From: Culex pipiens pallens
Taxonomy: Eukaryota > Arthropoda > Insecta > Diptera > Culicidae
Length of the DNA: 64,000 nt
Assembly (NCBI RefSeq): GCF_016801865.2
Contig: NC_068938.1
Location: 196,944,429 to 197,008,428, forward strand
Direction: 5' to 3'
A model generated the notes under the pieces. It saw only the letters and a program-made list of their open reading frames with translations, did not search any database and was not told the DNA's origin. The translations under genes and the position numbers were made by a program. Below are positions 58,184 through 64,000 of this stretch, one piece after another. Within the stretch, counting starts at the first letter, position 1, and the number at the start of each line of letters is the position of its first letter.

Positions 58184-59819
58184 TTGTTTCAAATGTACAG
58201 AAATGTGCTATTTAAAAAAAAACAAATTTTGGCTCAGTGAATTTCATATCATTGCGACCACATTTAATGAAAAACTGTGAATTTTTACTACAAAACAAAC
58301 ACAATTTGATGCAAAATAATTAGTTTTATAATTCGATTAGAATGTAAACCCATGTAAACAATATTAGATTAGCATTTTTTATGAAAAGTTTGATAGGATT
58401 TCATACTTTTCAATGAGTTTTGCTATATCACAGTGAAGAATGTTGTGCAACCCATTTTGATTGAAAATTGCTAGTTTTATTGAAAATGCTTTTCCTTATC
58501 TACAAATATGTCTTAATAGTCAAAAAACCGTCAAAATTATAACCTATATCATATAAAATTTACAAATTACGGGTGGCCGTCTTATCCCCGGAGGAGGTGG
58601 CCGTCTTGCCCCCAAATAAATTATTTTTTTAAACATTTTTTGCAAATAGCTCATCGCATTTTTAAAACTTTTCCGAGAGACATAATCTAGGGGAAACTTA
58701 AATTTAACATAAAAAAAAATTGAAGACAGGAAACCATATTGTTATCTAACAAAAATGTTGAAGAAAATGGCATCCAGTTCCAAACATTCAATATTACGCC
58801 CTTTTAAAATGTTAGTCTTGATTTGAAAATTTTGAAAATATTTTTTTCGAAAAGATCGGAAAATTTCACAATTGTTTCATATATTAACATTGAAAATCGG
58901 ACCATTAGTTGCTGAGATATTGACGATAGAAAATGGTGGGTTGTCTGGGTGAAACTTAGAAAACATCAATTTTCCTGTTTTTAAACCTTTGCATTGCAAT
59001 ATCTCAGCAACTAAAGGTCGTATCAACAAAGTCCGAATAAGCAAAATATAGAGAATTTTCTCAGCTTTTCAAAAATATTTTTTTCAAAACTGGGCAAACA
59101 TGTGCATTAATTTTAAAAAATAAAAAACTGCGACTATTTTCAAAAAAGTCACTTAAATATGGCTATAACTTGAAAACGGTGCACTTTATCAAAATTTCAC
59201 TAAAGTACTTTTTGATTGCAAATTTGATTTTACATCGAAAAATGAAGTTGAAAAATTTTACGACCAAAATTTCGATTTTTTGAAAAAATCAGTATTGATT
59301 AAAAAATTCATAACTCGGTCAATGATTTTTTGCACAACCTGGAAATTTCTGAAAAGTTGGCATTTTATGTCCTCTAAAACATATCAAAAAATAAAAAAAA
59401 TTAAAAATAGTGTTTTTTTGTAAATCAAGTTTTAGTGATAAAAAGTTAAATAAAAAAATCACCAAATTTTTTTTACCGTGTATTATTTTTTTCCAGTGTA
59501 GTCCGTATCCATACCTACAACTTTGCCGAAGACACCAAATCGATCAAAAAATTCCTTCAAAAGATACAGATATTTTAATTTTCATATATCATATTTGTAT
59601 GGACAGCTGCCAAATTTGTATGGAATAATATATGGACAAACCAATTATGTAAAATGGCTTCTTTGGGCATACCGAAGGCACCAAAAAAGTTTCAGTCGGA
59701 TTAAAAAATACAAAAATTAAAATTGAAGAAAAAAGACCGATTTCGTAGAGAATTGCTCTAAAGTTGAAACAACTTTCCCGAAGAGACCATATTTTATAAA
59801 TTCTTGAACTTCCTCTATT

Positions 59820-61697
59820 CAGGGTTGTTACGGAGAAATCGAAAAAAATATCCGCGCCATCCCAAAACCCAATCCGCGCAAAATCCGCGTCATTTTAAGA
59901 AAAATATTTTTGCGACAAACATATAAAAGAGTTTCATAATAAATTCAATTTTGTAATCTCAGAACGCAGAATCTTGAAAAGCTTATAATGTATTTTTGCT
60001 AGGATTAGGTAAACTAGAGGGAAAAGCCAAAACAAACATTTTGGCAAAAAAAATCAAAAACTAAATAAAGAAAAATAATAAAATTTTAAAATTGTCATAA
60101 ATCCTCAATCTTGAGATTTTAAATTTAAGATACAGTTCATCAGCGATGGAATAATCCTCATCAAGAGAAAAAATCCGAAGGGAGCATGCTCTCCTCTCTC
60201 GCGCACGAAAGATCGGTAAAAAGAATCTAAAAAAATCATCATCTTGATTATTCGGCGGAACATCTCTTTCACTACTACACTTGCAAGTGTAACGTTACAC
60301 GTCGGAAATTGGCCTGTAACATTTTGTAGATGGGCAATGTGTGTAAACAAAGTGAAAAAAATAATTTTGAGTGGTGCTGACAAGGAAATTCACAAAAAAT
60401 CATCAGCAGATTGATTTTCTGGGAGAATTTCGGGAGCGATTTTCTTTTGCGTGATTTGCCTCCTCTCTCTTTCGCGCTGCAGTTCATACTCGATGATCTT
60501 ACCAAAGCGTCACTTAGAAAAATCGAAGCAAATTTTCCTACATCTTCTTCTCAAAATTTCTCTAACCGAAAAAAAAACTCCAAAAACACTTCAAATTTTA
60601 TCAGGTTTTCTGTAATCTAAGATGGTAACAAAAATGGCAGCATTCAAAAACCTAGGAATTTAAGAATTTAAGAATTTAAGAATTTAAGAATTTAAGAATT
60701 TAAGAATTTAAGAATTTAAGAATTTAAGAATTTAAGAATTTAAGAATTTAAGAATTTAAGAATTTAAGAATTTAAGAATTTAAGAATTTAAGAATTTAAG
60801 AATTTAAGAATTTAAGAATTTAAGAATTTAAGAATTTAAGAATTTAAGAATTTAAGAATTTAAGAAAATAAGTTTTTTGTTCTCTTGAATTATTTTTAAA
60901 TATTGATATTTTTGATTTTTTTTCAGATTTTTTTAATTTTCAATTTGAAAATTTCGGATCTTTTATATTTTTTAAATATGATTTTTTTTAATACTATTTT
61001 TCCTAATTTTATTTCCTAAAATCTGAATAATTTAATTTTGAATGTTGGAGCTGTATTTTTTTAATGTTTTGTTTTTTTTTTTTCAAGAATGTTTAAATTA
61101 AAAAAAAATTCTGCTGGTTGAATCCCATCTAAAATTCAAAGGCGGAGGCCAGCTTCTGTTACGTCCAATGAAGCTCATATTTGGGATATAAACACAGTAC
61201 ACCCACTGAACATGCCCCAATAATAATTTTTGTTACATCCTAATATCTGTATCTTCAGGAAAAGTTTAAATTATGATTAAGATTCACAAGATTAAAATTG
61301 AATGTATCCAGTATAAAAGAATACTAAATAAGGGTAAAAAACATTACTCAAAACTTAAAAGAAATATTCAGAGTCAGTATGTTTAAAAATGAGTTGAGTG
61401 TAGTAATACATTTATTTAGGAAATCCTCAACAACACATTTAAAAAAAAATATTTCTTCATAATCTTCATCTTCATCTTTCGACGTTTCTTATTGAGAAAA
61501 TACAAACAAAAATTTTCAGAAGAAAATTCAATTAATAAGAAATCGAAGTTTTTACACTCAACGAAAAAAATGGTCCTGATTCTTGATAATATTTTTCATT
61601 ATAAGTTGAAAGTAATTTTATCTCTCTATATTTTTTTTAATCAAAATTGCTACTGCGCAAAATCCGCGCCAAATTCGCGCCGTCCGAAACAACCCTG
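59820..61697. mobile_element. TIR element CAGGGTTGTT
   Basis: It starts CAGGGTTGTTACGGAGAAAT and ends CCGTCCGAAACAACCCTG. Near both ends lie ATCCGCG words in opposite orientation (AATCCGCGCAAAATCCGCG at left; CGCAAAATCCGCGCCAAAT at right, which read the same way). It contains the AATTTAAG minisatellite. No clear target duplication and no transposase. A hAT-like origin is only suggested by the CAG end. Confidence 0.65.
60656..60866. repeat. Minisatellite, unit AATTTAAG (8 bp)
   Basis: About 26 perfect head-to-tail copies of GAATTTAA. No interruption is seen, so the array is young or often homogenised. It lies inside the CAGGGTTGTT element. Confidence 0.97.
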
Positions 61698-62096
61698 TTT
61701 ATTCCATAAATTTTTGTTTAATTTCTTTAATTCTTTAATTTAATTCTTTAATTTTTTATTTCATTTCACCACCACTATTTTGCTTACATTTTAGATTACA
61801 CAAAATTAGAAAACTGTGGATCATTTTTAAATCATAGTTCAGTTTAATTTTCAGAAAAAATAGAATTTAGATAACGAATAATAATGTGAAATTTATGAAA
61901 ATTTTCTAACCTTACAATTTGTTTAGAATTTTAGAATTAAAATTTAAAAATTTAAGAAATCAACAATTCAAAAAATATCAGAAATTCAGAATTTTAAAAA
62001 TTAAGAATCCTTGAGCTTTAGAATTTTTTTTGTTTAATTTTCAAATGTTCGATTTTTTTACTTTTGATTTTTGTAATCATTGAATTTTTTTTTTTT

Positions 62097-62500
62097 GCCG
62101 GGACCGTGGTGTAGGGGTAAGCGTGATTGCCTCTCACCCAGTCGGCCTGGGTTCGATCCCAGACGGTCCCGGTGGCATTTTTCGAAACGAGATTTGTCTG
62201 ATCACGCCTTCCGTCGGACGGGAAGTAAATGTTGGCCCCGGACTAACCTAAAAAGGTTAGGTCGTTAGCTCAGTCCAGGTGTAGGAGTCGTCTCCCTGGG
62301 TCCTACCTCGGTGGAGTCGCTGGTAGGCAGTTGGACTAACAATCCAAAAGTCGTCAGTTCGAATCCCGGGTGGATGGAAGCTAAGGTGTAAAAAGAGGTT
62401 TGCAATTGCCTCAACAATCAAGCCTTCGAACACCTAGTTTCGAGTAGGAATCTCGCAATCGAGAACGCCAAGGCAATGCTGTAGAGCGAATAATTTGATT
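62097..62500 (+). mobile_element. tRNA-derived SINE
   Basis: The head is a tRNA-like block: GGGACCG pairs with CGGTCCC as a 7-bp acceptor stem, with A box TGGTGTAGGGG and B box GGTTCGATCCC. Its anticodon loop (9 nt) and T-loop (6 nt) are abnormal, so it is not a normal tRNA gene. A second tRNA-like part (TTGGACTAACAATCCAA hairpin, then CAGTTCGAATCCC) lies at about 62330-62375. The body AGGTGTAGGAGTCGTCTCCC is shared with 7790-8090. The tail is TTTGATTTGATTTTTGA. Confidence 0.85.
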
Positions 62501-63124
62501 TGATTTTTGAATTTTTCTGACAAAATGTATGATTTTCTCTATGATCTCAATATGTTGAACAAACGACCAATTTTAGAACAAATCTCTGAGGATGGTGGGG
62601 CAACTGCCTCATATTGTCCCACCCTGTGTGCGCTAGTAATATTTAATTTTCAGTTGAACGCAAATCCAAAGCAAATATTAATTATTTGATTTTTAAACCT
62701 AAACATATTGCAAACAAGCAACGCACAAAGTAATGCCAAATGCAATTTTTCGTTGCTGTTCCTTTTTTTCGTGACCCTTTTCATAACCTTTTTTATATGG
62801 AGTTTCGCGTTCCTTCCGGACTGACCAATATAAAAAAATAAATATTATCAATGTTGCAAAGTTTGGCCTGGAAGACATTCAAATACATCATCAAGGGCGA
62901 ATTTACAAAAAGAAATGAAATTTTGTAGTAATATTTTTAAGATCATCGAAATTCCCTGACCCAGCTTAAAATTCCCTGACTTTCCCTGACTTTTCCAGGT
63001 CAAATAAAATTCCCTGACAATTCCAGGTTTTCCCTGACTTTTCCAGAAATCGACACCATGTGCTATAAAATGTAACATTGTCTGCAGCAAATCCACTGTT
63101 GCAGATTTTGATATATATTTTTCC

Positions 63125-63615
63125 TTAGGGTGTGCACTTTATCAAAATTTCACTAAAATTCTTTTTGATTGCAAATTCAAATTTACATCGAAAAATGAAG
63201 TTGAAATTTTTTTTCGACCAATATTTCGATTTTTTTTAAAAATCAGTATTGATTCAAAAAATCTTAGCTAGGTCAAAGATTTTTTGCACATCCTGCAAAC
63301 CAAGTTTAAGTGATAAAAAGTAAAATTAAAAATCACTAAAAACTTTACCGTTTGTCTTTTTTTTTTCAGTGTAGGCCTTATTCATAAAAACAATTTTGCC
63401 GAAGACACCAAATCGATCAAAAAATTCCTTCAAAAGATACAAATTTTTGAATTTTCATATAAAATTTTTGTATGGACAGCTGCCAAATTTGTATGGACAA
63501 TTATATGGACAAACAAAGACGCAAAATAGCTTTTTTGGGCAAACCGAAGGCACCAAAACAGTTTCAGCTGGATCAAAAATTTCAAAATTTAAAATTTAAC
63601 GATTTCGTAGAGAAT
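63125..63615 (-). mobile_element. Foldback family A, single terminal arm
   Basis: It is collinear with the outer right arm of 33083-35014: GTGCACTTTATCAAAATTTC, TTTGCCGAAGACACCAAATC, ATTTTTGTATGGACAGCTGC, and the terminus GATTTCGTAGAGAATTGCTC. About 60 bp are deleted near 63296. Confidence 0.8.
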
Positions 63616-63939
63616 TGCTCATATTGGTCATGTTTGTAACATAAACGCCTGCACCTTTTTTTGACATTTTTTTCCGAAGTCAATCCGTTTTATTTTTTTA
63701 AGGCCAAAATCCACAACCAAATGAAACTTGTTAACTAACAGAATATTGTTAGAATTCAACGGTCAAAACAGTAAAGTTTGTTTACAATTATACTTTTTGA
63801 TTTAAGTTGTCTCCCTGTAATCAGCACAAACACCACAAATTATACGACAATGTATGGTGTGATGGCAGCATAAAAAAAACTAACCTATAACAAACAATGC
63901 CCACAACACACACAGACAGCACCGCGCCACGCAATCCAG

Positions 63940-64000
63940 CTGTCAGTCAGTCACTTTCACTACTTGAGAGTTGTGTTCGGTTCGTAGTTTGCGGCCAATG
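63940..64000 (+). promoter_or_regulatory. Possible initiator region at the window edge
   Basis: CTGTCAGTCAGTCAC carries two insect initiator-like TCAGT words, followed by GC-richer DNA ending CGGCCAATG at the very edge. It could be a promoter or first exon on either strand. The evidence is only motif-level. Confidence 0.2.

Larger units (their letters stand above)
57285..58613. mobile_element. TIR element GGGGGYAAGACGGCCACC
   Basis: GGGGGTAAGACGGCCACC at the left is mirrored by GGTGGCCGTCTTGCCCCC at the right. Additional GGTAAGACGGCCAC words lie inside (57510-57545, inverted at 58571). It is interrupted by the tRNA-like TIR element at 57628-58183. No transposase was found. Confidence 0.72.
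55935..59758. mobile_element. Foldback element, family A, split by nested insertions
   Basis: The left arm runs from GAGCAATTCTCTACGAAGTC (55935) to the family centre near AAAAGGGCGTATTATTGA (56887). The right arm starts TTCCAAACATTCAATATTAC (58780) and ends GTAGAGAATTGCTC (59758). The arms match the palindrome at 33083-35014. The 1.9 kb between them is foreign, so other elements have landed in or near the loop. Confidence 0.85.
55712..64000 (-). other. Phosphotransferase upstream intron, repeat-filled
   Basis: No coding exon was found. It contains the nested foldback complex, a 1.9-kb TIR element, a SINE and a foldback fragment, all listed separately. Bases 62510-63110 include TTCCCTGAC/TTTTCCAGG repeats (62950-63045). 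Bases 63630-63940 hold nothing recognised. Confidence 0.6.

Noticed and set aside
62097..62170. Functional tRNA gene (Glu-like)
   Set aside because: The acceptor stem pairs, but the anticodon and T-loops have wrong sizes and the block continues into a SINE body shared with 7790-8090.

Overview
The window looks like a piece of an insect nuclear genome, most likely a culicine mosquito (Culex-like; this is inference). It is AT-rich and intron-rich, with GT-AG introns, very long introns full of short non-autonomous inverted-repeat transposons, tRNA-derived SINEs, foldback elements and one 100-N assembly gap. It shows no bacterial, viral or CRISPR features.

Genes. (1) At 2282-2933 (minus) and 4069-4651 (plus) lie two divergent four-exon genes for small coiled-coil proteins (152 and 129 aa), built from phase-0 exons, three of them exactly 39 codons long. 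One intron of the second gene appears to be GC-AG. (2) At 4716-5049 (minus) is a two-exon gene for a 92-aa secreted peptide precursor with a Lys-Arg site. (3) At 9767-10130 (plus) is a secreted, multi-dibasic precursor whose second peptide cassette is out of frame. A 155-bp 5'-truncated retroposon with a 14-bp target duplication sits directly behind its stop codon. (4) From 55711 down to 24043, and probably to 10746, runs the minus-strand gene for a choline/ethanolaminephosphotransferase of the CEPT1/bbc type. Its N-terminal exons lie outside the window.

The phosphotransferase gene is the core of the window. The catalytic CDP-alcohol phosphotransferase exon (55318-55711) is followed by three homologous alternative exons (40275-40403, 31807-31938, 31098-31223). 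All are phase 0, of 129, 132 and 126 bp, and each ends in GGVGKNGSTVA. Then come constant exons (27257-27415, 27027-27191) and a last exon with a His/Gln-rich tail (24043-24300). An internal donor in that last exon is phase-matched to a Ser-rich terminal exon at 10746-10921, implying a second C-terminus.

The rest is intron and intergenic DNA dominated by repeats: a near-perfect 1.93-kb palindrome (33083-35014), related foldbacks (29752-30786, 37923-39392, 51410-53480), a four-level nest of elements (55935-59758), two minisatellites with 8-bp units, a 92-bp perfect palindrome, several TIR families, and TIR elements that carry tRNA-like Pol III modules. Two stretches (17.5-18.4 kb and 19.0-19.6 kb) look like decayed coding sequence.
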